From assembly GCA_964236495.1 (NCBI GenBank), contig CAXSBR010000034.1:1-22383 (forward strand): 22,383 bases of DNA, in the 5' to 3' direction. Shown one piece after another: positions 12,766 to 20,477 of the stretch (positions are counted from its first letter, which is position 1; every line of letters begins with the position of its first letter). This stretch comes from CAXSBR01 sp964236495. Lineage in GTDB: Bacteria; Actinomycetota; Actinomycetes; Mycobacteriales; Jatrophihabitantaceae. The position numbers were made by a program, and so were the translations under genes. The notes below the pieces were generated by a model that saw nothing but the letters and a program-made list of their open reading frames with translations, was not told the origin of the DNA and searched no databases.

Positions 12766-14603
12766 GCAGTCTTGCACCAGGCGGCGAGCGGGCAATTGCC
12801 GCATGCCGAGCCCTCAATGGTGCAATGCGTCGCTCCAAGCAGCCGCAAGGCTGCCATCCGGAGTGCGGCGTCGGCATCGCCACCGACCAGTCGAGCGAGA
12901 TCGATCCGTCCGTCGGTGAGGCGGTTGATCCGGTCAGATTTAGTGCCCGCGACACGAGCGGCGACACGCAGCGCACCTTGCGATCGCAGCAGGACATCGA
13001 CTCCCTGAAGCGAAGCGAACACTTGCGCCTCGGCCGGCTTGAGGCCTACCAACTCGGGTAGTAGCTCGGGCGTCAGCCAGGCCTCCTTCTGACGAACGAG
13101 CGGCCGCAGCCGGTCCATCGCCTTCGCAGCCGCGGTTCCCTTGAGGGCTGCCTGCGCCGAGTCCAGCGTCGAATTGTTGAGCTCGGACAAGCCACGTATA
13201 TATGCCATGGCGTCACCCAGCTGACTGCCGTCGGCTCTACTGCTGCTCGTGACTGCGGCGACGAGCGCCACGGGAGGTGTAACGGCCGGGCCCGGCAACA
13301 TGAACCAATACGCAGACGAGCGTTGCTTCTGAGCCCATTGGGTAAGTTTCTTGCGAGCCGTCAACCATGAGGGCACGTCCGACATCGCGCGCGGCGAGCC
13401 GGGGTGTAGCGCTAGGGCTGCCGCTTCCCCGAGTGATGGTGGAACGGCGTTGCCAATCTGACGAAAGGCATCGCTGCGCGCGCCCGAGAACCGGAACGCA
13501 TCCGGGAAGGTCTGAATACGTGCCGCCTCACGAACGGTTAGTGTCCGGTGCTCCCCGGGATGGATGTACCAGTAGCCGTCTTTCGCGATGTGGGCCGTGA
13601 TTGAGCGGCTCACGCCATCCCAGTCGAGGCGCTTGTACTTGTCGTCGAAGCTGTCAGCAGAGTAGCGGCGGAGTTCTTCAGGTATGTCCGAGTAGAGCGT
13701 CTTCGAGTCCATCATCATAAAAACTTCGAGATCATCATCTCGGACCGCTCGCGTCATATGGTCGTGGAGGACTCCCGAAATGGCGCCCTCACGCATACGC
13801 CTGCCGAACGCTGACTGCTCGGCGGGAGGGACGAATGCCATCTCGCGCGCCCCTGTCGTTCGGCCCAGCTTCGGTAGATCACCGATACTGTCGCGCAGGG
13901 TCGTGACGGCAGGTTGCTCGTCTGGCCAACTGAACTCTTGACCGTCACGTCGAGCCAACAGTATGAGTCGCTTGCGGTGCTGCGGCACGCCAAATCGCCA
14001 TGCGTCGGCGAGCTGAACCTTCGTCGTGTATCCAGCTGATTCGAGCGCCTCAACAATGATCCTGACGACCCGGAAGTCATCACCGAGTGCCATATCGGGG
14101 ACATTTTCCATCAGGACCGCGCGTGGCTTGAGTCGGAGAGCTACGTCAAGAAAAGCCGACCACAGTTCGCGCCGGTGATCCTCCGCGTCACGCGTGCCAG
14201 CGTCGACAAGGCTTCGGATCTTGCTTCGCCCGGCACGGCTAAATGGTTGGCAAGGCGGACCACCTGCGACCAGATCGACGGGGATCTCTTGGAATAGCTT
14301 GACGAAGGTGTCTCGGGCACTCTGTTCGCCAAGATCGAGGTCAAGTGCGAGGCCAGGAAAGTTGTGTCGGTGGGTCTCCAGCGCGCGCGCATCGTGATCG
14401 ACCGCGGCTGCGACGGACCAGCCCGCAGCCTCAACTCCGGCGCTCAGGCCCCCCGCCCCAGAGAAGAGATCGACGGCGGTCGGGCGGCCTAACTCGAGTT
14501 GTTGTCCGCACCACGCGCGCAAGGTTCGGACACTTGGGCCCTCAGGGTGGGCGGCGAGCTTCAGCGCGTCACTTCGTTGTAGTTTGACGCCGTACTGGGC
14601 CAT
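12729..14603 (-). CDS. Cytosine-C5 DNA methyltransferase fused to an iron-sulfur endonuclease III-like domain
   Basis: A 624-aa protein. Residues ~40-400 are a C5-cytosine methyltransferase: SAM motif DLFSGAGGLSAG (45-56), catalytic GGPPCQPFSRAGR (114-126, Cys118), ENVPD (166-170), QHRKR (208-212) and RQIGNAVPP (381-389). The target-recognition region is at ~225-370. Residues ~415-615 form a helical extension ending in Cys594, Cys601, Cys604 and Cys610, the exact C-X6-C-X2-C-X5-C spacing of the [4Fe-4S] loop of endonuclease III, MutY and plant 5mC glycosylases. The aligned GVD (534-536) may keep the catalytic Asp, while the lyase Lys is apparently missing. The ATG at 14603 with AGGAGG at 14608-14613 is preferred to the GTG at 14618. 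It methylates, and so marks, self DNA for the neighbouring nucleases. Confidence 0.93.
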   Translation of the reverse strand: MAQYGVKLQRSDALKLAAHPEGPSVRTLRAWCGQQLELGRPTAVDLFSGAGGLSAGVEAAGWSVAAAVDHDARALETHRHNFPGLALDLDLGEQSARDTFVKLFQEIPVDLVAGGPPCQPFSRAGRSKIRSLVDAGTRDAEDHRRELWSAFLDVALRLKPRAVLMENVPDMALGDDFRVVRIIVEALESAGYTTKVQLADAWRFGVPQHRKRLILLARRDGQEFSWPDEQPAVTTLRDSIGDLPKLGRTTGAREMAFVPPAEQSAFGRRMREGAISGVLHDHMTRAVRDDDLEVFMMMDSKTLYSDIPEELRRYSADSFDDKYKRLDWDGVSRSITAHIAKDGYWYIHPGEHRTLTVREAARIQTFPDAFRFSGARSDAFRQIGNAVPPSLGEAAALALHPGSPRAMSDVPSWLTARKKLTQWAQKQRSSAYWFMLPGPAVTPPVALVAAVTSSSRADGSQLGDAMAYIRGLSELNNSTLDSAQAALKGTAAAKAMDRLRPLVRQKEAWLTPELLPELVGLKPAEAQVFASLQGVDVLLRSQGALRVAARVAGTKSDRINRLTDGRIDLARLVGGDADAALRMAALRLLGATHCTIEGSACGNCPLAAWCKTAQARAEVSAAPA

Positions 14604-14607
14604 CGGT

Positions 14608-14613
14608 CCTCCT
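14608..14613 (-). promoter_or_regulatory. Ribosome binding site deciding the methyltransferase start
   Basis: AGGAGG on the minus strand, four bases before the ATG at 14603. It lies inside the longer frame that would begin at the GTG 14618, which argues for the ATG. Confidence 0.65.
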
Positions 14614-14669
14614 CTCACGAATGGGTTGGGACCAGGAGATCACGCCGTTGCTGTTCGAAGCAAGCGGAC

Positions 14670-15650
14670 TCACCGTGGTGGCCAATCAGTCGAAGTATGA
14701 GAGACACGGAAGGCCGCGCAGGCGGCCATGTCCAGCTGGTAGGACACCCGGTTGATTCCGTTGGGCAGGCCGTCCGCGAACGACGCCCTGATCAGGCGCG
14801 GGAATGCCTCTCGCACTTCGTAGAGACCTTCCTCTACGATGCGATACGGCACGGCGGACTGGTCGCGGCCGGCAGGACTGTATCCGCGCTGACCAAGCTT
14901 GGTCAGTAGCTCGGCGCGGCTTTCAGGTTGGTCTCCGACCGAAGCCATAGCGGCGGCTGCCAGGTTGTTGAGTGTGTTGGCCGCCAGCGCGTCACGGGCC
15001 ACGCGCAGGCTATAAAGATATAACTTGCCACTCTCAGCGTCTTCCAGTTGCTCCAGATGGGCGATGCCATGTACAGCTGGCCCGGATCGGCTGGTTGTCT
15101 TGACCTCCACCGAGCGTTCGGCCCATTGAAAGTCATGGCGTGCCCCGTTAGAAGCGTCCCAAGCCTGGATGGATGTGGCCGATACACCTGCCCATCTGAT
15201 CAGGAACCACAGCTCGCCAAAGAGACCAACCGCGTCGCTTGCCGATAGCTGATTCGGATCAAGTCCCCAGAACCACCGCCACTCATTTAGGGCGGTGACG
15301 ACCGCGGACCGGCGGGCGTCAGCTCCAACCACTGCAGCTTCCTGCGCGATATCGGCAGCGACCGCCGCGAAGGTCGCAGCTACAGCCTGATCCACACAGA
15401 CCAAGTCAATGTAAAAGGCATCGGGTTGATTCGGAATCCGGTGACTCGCAACCGACAGATTGAGGCCGTGGGTGCCGGCTACGTCAAGAGGGGCGCCGTC
15501 CGGCACCCGGACGAGCAGGTGTTGGCGACTCGATGCATCTCTCGCGACCCAAACGCCTGACCCCACGGCCAGCTCGATCGCTTCAAGCTGGCTGGCGGTG
15601 GCCGGCAGCGGCAGCTCCCGCCAGCGGGACTGAAACTCGTCTGGCGTCAC
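14670..15650 (-). CDS. PD-(D/E)XK motif protein, DUF4420-like
   Basis: A 326-aa predicted nuclease of the PD-(D/E)XK fold, matching the DUF4420 proteins found with Z1 and MutL-like genes. The catalytic pattern is visible: GLFGELWFL (residues 142-150, Glu146), ARHDFQW (170-176, Asp173) and SVEVKTTS (180-187, Glu182 and Lys184). The C-terminal half is helical with a PNGINRVSYQLD motif near 299-310. The GTG at 15650 overlaps the TGA of the Z1 gene (GTGA), so the two are translationally coupled. It is probably the DNA-cutting subunit of the complex, acting with the Z1 and GHKL ATPases, by analogy with published clusters. Whether it cleaves DNA itself is not shown by the sequence. Confidence 0.85.
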   Translation of the reverse strand: MTPDEFQSRWRELPLPATASQLEAIELAVGSGVWVARDASSRQHLLVRVPDGAPLDVAGTHGLNLSVASHRIPNQPDAFYIDLVCVDQAVAATFAAVAADIAQEAAVVGADARRSAVVTALNEWRWFWGLDPNQLSASDAVGLFGELWFLIRWAGVSATSIQAWDASNGARHDFQWAERSVEVKTTSRSGPAVHGIAHLEQLEDAESGKLYLYSLRVARDALAANTLNNLAAAAMASVGDQPESRAELLTKLGQRGYSPAGRDQSAVPYRIVEEGLYEVREAFPRLIRASFADGLPNGINRVSYQLDMAACAAFRVSHTSTDWPPR

Positions 15651-18346
15651 AGCGTCCCCATGGGCGGCGGTGCGGACACATACTCGACAGTCGCATCGCT
15701 ATTGCTGAACGGGAAGGAGACGGCGTAGGCGACGAGAGTCCTGGCATTCAAATCATCCGCGTCGAAGAGCCGGACACGATTCGCAGCGCCTCGCCGCTCC
15801 TCGGCTGCGGCGCTGATCGGATAGATCATAAGGAGGCCCTCGGCTGGGTCGCGGTGCCCGCGGTAGGCCTCAGCACGCGAAGAGTACTTGCCGTCCGCAG
15901 CATCCTCATCGGCTGCCCGGAGGTCCTCAGCGGTTAGGCCGAGCAGCTCATCTGTTGGCTCTGTGACCACGCCCAACGAGGTCGGGTCGTTCTTCAATCG
16001 GCTACGGGAGATGAGCGGCACACGAGGCATGCCGTCTACGCCGAGATCTTCGCTCCACTCGAGTTCCGCGCGGAGCTCTTTGGCGCACGACAACAGCACC
16101 CGCCATCGGGTGAGCTCCCCATTTTCCAGCTGCTTGTCGATGTAGTCGATCACTGAGCGCGGATCGATAGCGGTTTGTGGAATCACGCGGAAGTCGCTCA
16201 GGAACTGAATGACCAATCGCGGGTCGACACCCGACCACGCTGGCTTGTGTTCCAGCATCTCGTGCGCAGCACCGAGGCCTCGCATGAGGTTCTGTGTGAC
16301 TTCGATGTTGGCTTCCAGATCGGCTGTTGGTCGTTCGATAAAGCGCAAGGTCTGGACACGTTCGCCGGCGTAGTTGACGCTGACTTCGACTGCGGATTGC
16401 ATCTTGCTTGGAGCTGTAACGGCCATCAGGGGATGTGTACGCACCTTCGGCACGAACTTGGTCGGCGTCAGCTTGTCGCGGTCATACCGCGCGATCTGCT
16501 TCCGTAGGTCTTCCTCGGCCGTCGCAAGATCGTGGAAGCACGAGACCAGTAGTTGTGTGCTGTACAGGCGGGTCAGGTCTACATACTTACCGCGGTACCC
16601 GAACCAGCGACCCATCTGCATCAAGGTGTCGTAGTAGAGGGTCTCCCGGACGTAGTACGAGACCAGCAGGCCCTCGATGGTTACGCCGCGGCTCAGCTTG
16701 TTGCCGCCGATCAAGACTGATTTGAGATTCGGTTCGGCGTCGAAGTCAAGGTTGTACGGCCAGTCAGAGTTGAGCACCCGCACCCCAATGCCGCCTCGGA
16801 GCAGTCGATCGATGAACGGCTCGATCCGTTCAAAAGGCACGTCGCGCGAGAGGTCGACGCTGGCGGAGACAGGCCGAAATCGCTCATCCCATCGTTGCTT
16901 TAGCGTCGGTCGGTACGCGTTTGCCTCGTACAGCCACCGCTGTCTTATGTAGGCCAGCTCGGCGATGACGTCCGGCTCCAGCGGATTCTGCATCGCCCGC
17001 TGCATGTCGGTATGGATGAGCATGGTGCAGGGTTCGTCCTTGCCGGACCGTTCCAGCCACGCTGCTGACGCGAGTACATAGTCGGCGAGCGCCTGCTTCA
17101 GCGACGGCGGCATAGCTGGAATAAAGCCTGCGCGTTGGCGCGGCGGTGGGACGAGCATGTCGACCTCGTAGTCGGCCACGAATTCGACGACATCGAGACC
17201 GTCTTCGCGGCTGGTGTCGGCGTCGCCGGGGAGGCGGTCGCGGCCGAACAGCTGGGCAGCTCCGACGTACACGTCGCCGGGTGGCGAGGGCAACGAGATG
17301 ATGAAGTGACTGGGGAAGAGATCATTGCCGCCCTCAGCATCGAAGGCGGATGGATCGATCAATACATTGGCAAACGGAGTTGCGGTGTACGCAACGTACG
17401 AGCAACGGCCGAAGCTTCGGAGCAGCTTGCGAATGTTTAGGTTGATCGCGCTTGGATCGAGCTCCTCTGGGTCGGGCTCGTCGCCATCGAAGTCGGCACC
17501 CCCAACTAGATCGACCTCTTCACGAGCGGAACGGTTACCGCGCGTGTTCACCGATGCCTGGTCAGCCTCGTCATCGATCACGAGGACCGGCACGTGATCC
17601 GGCACACGACCCTGCATCCACTGGTTGAGGCGTTCGAGACGAGTCTTGTTCTTCTTGACCACGAAGATCACTTGCTCGTTCCCTTGGAGGACAGCGGCAT
17701 TGACCCCTCCTGGCTGGAAGTCGCCCCACGACTCGCTGCCCGTCATCCACTGCCAACGTCGCCCGGCTTCAGGTTCTCCAACGCCGGGGACATTCTCGCG
17801 ACCGAGGTCGCGCTCAAGCCGTCTCTGGGTTTGCTGGCGCAAGGTGTTGTGGAGGCCAGATAGAACGATGACGATTTTGTAACCGGCGTCGCCGGCCTTT
17901 GCGATCAACGCCGAGAAGTTGGCCGTCTTACCACTCTGCACGTGGCCGACGACCAGGCCCCGGATTGCGAAGGACTCAAGCGAGTGCGGATCTCCGAGAT
18001 GTGCGAGCACCTTATTGCTGGCTTGGTCAAGACTGTCGAGCTCGAAGTCACGTCGCTTGAGCGTGTGCGCGAGGTAGGCCCGTTCCCGCCGCCAGTAGTA
18101 GCCCTGGGATGGGTCGTACCCGTCGAACCAAGAGCGTGGTCCGCCGTCCGACAGCACTCCCGGCTCGAGCACCTCGACCGTGACGGAGGTCTGGCGCCGA
18201 TAGTGACGCAGAACCGCCTCATGGTCCGACTCCGGTACCAGCGGACCGGCCGCCGCCAAAGCTTCGTCGATCGTTGAGCCGTCGCGTGTCATCAAGACGC
18301 GAAGCAGCTGAACGTGTCCTTCTATCCGCTCACCATCCGAGGTCAT
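15647..18346 (-). CDS. Z1 domain SF2 helicase-like ATPase
   Basis: An 899-aa superfamily 2 ATPase with the Z1 domain. Walker A is VVGHVQSGKTANF (residues 132-144, Lys140). Walker B is VLVIDDEADQAS (254-265). Motif III-like SYVAYTATPFANVLI spans 316-330. GGNKLSRGVTIEGL (547-560) and QMGRWFGYRGKY (577-588), with the arginine fingers Arg580 and Arg585, form motifs V and VI. The ~230 residues after motif VI are family-specific and helical. In the known clusters it is the motor that partners the GHKL ATPase and the PD-(D/E)XK protein. The start is fixed by GGAGG at 18353-18357, six bases upstream of the ATG at 18346; longer frames upstream only shadow the GHKL gene. It overlaps that gene by 17 bases and the DUF4420 gene by 4. 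Confidence 0.93.
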   Translation of the reverse strand: MTSDGERIEGHVQLLRVLMTRDGSTIDEALAAAGPLVPESDHEAVLRHYRRQTSVTVEVLEPGVLSDGGPRSWFDGYDPSQGYYWRRERAYLAHTLKRRDFELDSLDQASNKVLAHLGDPHSLESFAIRGLVVGHVQSGKTANFSALIAKAGDAGYKIVIVLSGLHNTLRQQTQRRLERDLGRENVPGVGEPEAGRRWQWMTGSESWGDFQPGGVNAAVLQGNEQVIFVVKKNKTRLERLNQWMQGRVPDHVPVLVIDDEADQASVNTRGNRSAREEVDLVGGADFDGDEPDPEELDPSAINLNIRKLLRSFGRCSYVAYTATPFANVLIDPSAFDAEGGNDLFPSHFIISLPSPPGDVYVGAAQLFGRDRLPGDADTSREDGLDVVEFVADYEVDMLVPPPRQRAGFIPAMPPSLKQALADYVLASAAWLERSGKDEPCTMLIHTDMQRAMQNPLEPDVIAELAYIRQRWLYEANAYRPTLKQRWDERFRPVSASVDLSRDVPFERIEPFIDRLLRGGIGVRVLNSDWPYNLDFDAEPNLKSVLIGGNKLSRGVTIEGLLVSYYVRETLYYDTLMQMGRWFGYRGKYVDLTRLYSTQLLVSCFHDLATAEEDLRKQIARYDRDKLTPTKFVPKVRTHPLMAVTAPSKMQSAVEVSVNYAGERVQTLRFIERPTADLEANIEVTQNLMRGLGAAHEMLEHKPAWSGVDPRLVIQFLSDFRVIPQTAIDPRSVIDYIDKQLENGELTRWRVLLSCAKELRAELEWSEDLGVDGMPRVPLISRSRLKNDPTSLGVVTEPTDELLGLTAEDLRAADEDAADGKYSSRAEAYRGHRDPAEGLLMIYPISAAAEERRGAANRVRLFDADDLNARTLVAYAVSFPFSNSDATVEYVSAPPPMGTL

Positions 18347-19766
18347 GAGCCACCTCCGGTGCCGTTCGTCGCAGACTGGCAACGATGCGTTCGAGAGCGT
18401 CCTGCTCGCCGGCCGTACGAGCCGCTGCTTCAATGGCAGCACGGGCGGCCGGTTCGACAGCGGAGGTCTGACTATCAAAGCTCGCGCGCACCTCGAACAT
18501 CGTCGTACTGGCCTCAGCCGGGAGGTACGAGACATCGACGGTCGGTGTCGATCTCGTTGCGATTACCTCGGGGTCGCTTGCTCGAGAAGGCGTCGGGGTC
18601 GGTTGTTTGCCAGGAGCAGGCGAGCCCTTGCCGTTACCGCCCTTCCGGTAACGCTGTTGGGCGATCCGCGCGACTTGCGTGACAACCGGCTCGAGATCGT
18701 CTCGCAGGTCAGCTGGCAACTTCACGATGGCCTTCGAGATGTTAATGCCGAAGGCAGCGTCAAGGTTCGGCGTGAAGTCGAGGGCGACGCGAGCCAGCTT
18801 GGTGTGCTCGTCGAGCGTGCGGATACGGCTCCATCCGCCCCATTGGATCAGGCGGTTTGCGCGGTAGATGTAGAGGCCCTGCTGACGGTTCCACTTCAGT
18901 GGCCCGGTGGCCCGCTGCCACGCGGCACTGTCGGAGAATTCGGCTTTGTCGGGCAGCACGTACGGCGTCACGTGCACGATGCCCATTCCACTCTCCGAGG
19001 CGACTCGGAAGTCATGCTCGGGTAAGACGGTGGTCGCCGTCTCGTCGCGGCAGAAGGGGTCCCATGCGTCCACCGGCGACCCGTTGACCAAGATCGTTAC
19101 TTTATGGCCGCGAACCTGGCCGCTGAGGAACCGGTGAAACACCATTCCGAGGTGTTCGGCAATCGCCTCGGCTCGGTCAAGAAGTTTCCGCTTGGCCCAG
19201 CCACCCCAAGGGTCCTTATAGTCGAGAATTCGGTCAAGATCTTCCCAGAGCACCACCGTCCCGGTGTTGTTCCGGAGTGGTTCGAGAAGGTGCACTGGCC
19301 GGTCCACCGGCTCGACGATCAGGATCTCCCACCGATTTGTCTCCTCGATGTGTCCCAGGTCGAGTGCCCGCACCTCCACACGGGCACGCTCCAAGGCTCG
19401 GCGGGATGCCACCACCACTCGGCGGCACTGTGACGTTGAAGCCGTCTTCAGACCGAACCCGAACTTTCCTAGATCATCGCCGGCGTAGTCCCGTGCACTC
19501 CCATAGCGGAGTGACTCGTTGAGTGTTGCCGTGTCCATGCCAAGTCCGTTGTCAGCGATACGGATCCACGACTCGGTCCCGTCGAAGTGGAGGTCGATGG
19601 ACACTGAAGATGCGCCTGCCGAGACACCGTTATCCACCAGGTCGGCGATGGCCTGTGGGAGTTCGTAGCCCACGTCGCGAAGCGAGAGGATCGTGCGAGC
19701 GGCTGCGGGCACGATCTGCTCGACTCGTGGCTTCCGGGTTGTCGCCGGTCGCACCGCTGCTGGCAC
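18330..19766 (-). CDS. MORC/MutL-like GHKL ATPase
   Basis: A 478-aa ATPase of the GHKL fold (Hsp90, MutL, histidine kinase, MORC group). The Bergerat-fold motifs are intact: LPQAIADLVDNGVSAGAS (residues 36-53, Asn46 binding Mg-ATP), IRIADNGLGM (68-77) and GKFGFGLKTAS (100-110). The middle is an S5-like transducer region. The last ~100 residues are low-complexity, rich in Pro/Ser/Thr, then an Ala-rich helix. Such proteins dimerise on ATP binding to clamp DNA; here it would work with the Z1 motor and DUF4420 nuclease, as in MutL-homologue restriction clusters. The GTG at 19766 has AGGAGG exactly seven bases upstream, so I prefer it to ATGs at 19883 and 19880, which lack a good ribosome site. 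First gene of the operon. Confidence 0.9.
   Translation of the reverse strand: MPAAVRPATTRKPRVEQIVPAAARTILSLRDVGYELPQAIADLVDNGVSAGASSVSIDLHFDGTESWIRIADNGLGMDTATLNESLRYGSARDYAGDDLGKFGFGLKTASTSQCRRVVVASRRALERARVEVRALDLGHIEETNRWEILIVEPVDRPVHLLEPLRNNTGTVVLWEDLDRILDYKDPWGGWAKRKLLDRAEAIAEHLGMVFHRFLSGQVRGHKVTILVNGSPVDAWDPFCRDETATTVLPEHDFRVASESGMGIVHVTPYVLPDKAEFSDSAAWQRATGPLKWNRQQGLYIYRANRLIQWGGWSRIRTLDEHTKLARVALDFTPNLDAAFGINISKAIVKLPADLRDDLEPVVTQVARIAQQRYRKGGNGKGSPAPGKQPTPTPSRASDPEVIATRSTPTVDVSYLPAEASTTMFEVRASFDSQTSAVEPAARAAIEAAARTAGEQDALERIVASLRRTAPEVAHDLGW
18353..18357 (-). promoter_or_regulatory. Ribosome binding site of the Z1 gene
   Basis: GGAGG on the minus strand, six bases before the ATG at 18346, lying within the last codons of the GHKL gene. 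It sets the start and shows the two genes are made from one transcript. Confidence 0.65.
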
Positions 19767-19773
19767 TCGCGAG

Positions 19774-19779
19774 CCTCCT
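19774..19779 (-). promoter_or_regulatory. Ribosome binding site deciding the GHKL start
   Basis: AGGAGG on the minus strand with a seven-base spacer before the GTG at 19766. Its quality, against none at upstream ATGs, places the protein start about 40 residues before the first ATP-binding motif, as is usual for this group. Confidence 0.65.
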
Positions 19780-19927
19780 GAGCCTCTCCCGCTCTGGGCT
19801 TGGTGGATACCCGGAGAACAGCTCAGAGCGTAGGCGACCCCGCCGACAAGTTCGCGGTGGCTCACGGCTGAGCTAACCATCATTGTTGATCTCGTCACCT
19901 CGAGGAGGTCAAGAGGCTCCACGCCAC

Positions 19928-20221
19928 ATCATCAACGCGATTGGCCATGGTGTCCCGGTCGCGCTGACCGAGTTGATAAACCTGGCCGGCCGCTGAAACG
20001 ACGCGCGTCCGACGTCCTAGCCCTACTTCGACCGACCCGGCACCAGCAACGGCCCCACTGAGGCGATCAACGGCCGGCTCGAACACCTGCGTCACACCGC
20101 CCTAGGCTTCCGCAACCGGGCAAACTACTTTACCCGGTCAGTACTCGAAACCAGCGGCTTCCGACCCGGAGTACACCCCTCTTCTGCGCTCAGCCAGATT
20201 GACGGCCGATCAACGCCCTAG
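19928..20221 (+). pseudogene. Degenerate ISL3-family transposase remnant (C-terminal part)
   Basis: Three overlapping frames together encode the C-terminus of an ISL3-type transposase. From 19928, IINAIGHGVPVALTELINLA ends in a TGA. A shifted frame gives LKRRASDVLA. From 20024 a third frame gives YFDRPGTSNGPTEAINGRLE followed by HLRHTALGFRNRANYFTRSV, ending at the TAG 20219-20221. The motif TSNGPTEAINGRLEHLR...GFRN..NY is a hallmark of the ISL3 C-terminal catalytic region. At least two frameshifts and loss of the N-terminal part make it non-functional. It lies directly upstream of the GHKL gene and in the opposite direction, so the element inserted at the head of the defence operon and then decayed. 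Confidence 0.85.
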
Positions 20222-20429
20222 GCCGTCCCGGCAGCTCTTTGGGTCCAGACAACTCTGCATCGACGACGTTCTCGTTGCTGTCTACAGATGGCCGCGCTAA
20301 ACCACGTCCTTGTCGTTTGACGAAATCGCTTGTCCGTACGCCGCGGGTCAAGAAAGCGGTGAACGGGTGATGGAGGCGCGCCGGCCCACTGCGCACTAGC
20401 CGGGTCGTCGGAGTGTTCTGGGCCATAGC
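20222..20429. other. Non-coding stretch between IS remnant and TIGR04255 operon
   Basis: About 200 bp with no convincing gene on either strand, promoter or terminator. The longest reading frames here (minus strand, 20190-20450) overlap the transposase remnant and have no family resemblance or ribosome binding site. The stretch separates the leftward defence operon from the rightward three-gene operon. Confidence 0.45.
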
Positions 20430-20455
20430 GGGCGCTGCAATTTGTTGCATCGCCC
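20430..20455. repeat. Near-perfect 26-bp inverted repeat before the TIGR04255 gene
   Basis: Two 11-base arms around a TTTG loop. The left arm is GGGCG-C-TGCAA and the right arm is TTGCA-T-CGCCC, pairing at 10 of 11 positions, with the single mismatch (C against T) five bases from the outer end. The repeat ends 22 bases before the ATG at 20478, so it is either an operator over the promoter or start region or a hairpin in the leader RNA. It has no T-tract, which argues against an intrinsic terminator. Confidence 0.6.
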
Positions 20456-20477
20456 TTCCGCACTTGATCCGGAAGGC

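Noticed and set aside
18347..18535. N-terminal extension of the Z1 protein upstream of ATG 18346
   Set aside because: The extension is Arg/Pro-rich, overlaps the GHKL gene out of frame, and the GGAGG at 18353-18357 fits the inner ATG.
19767..19922. Longer GHKL protein starting at GTG 19922 or ATG 19883
   Set aside because: The extra N-terminal residues are low-complexity and these starts lack a ribosome binding site, while AGGAGG sits seven bases before GTG 19766.
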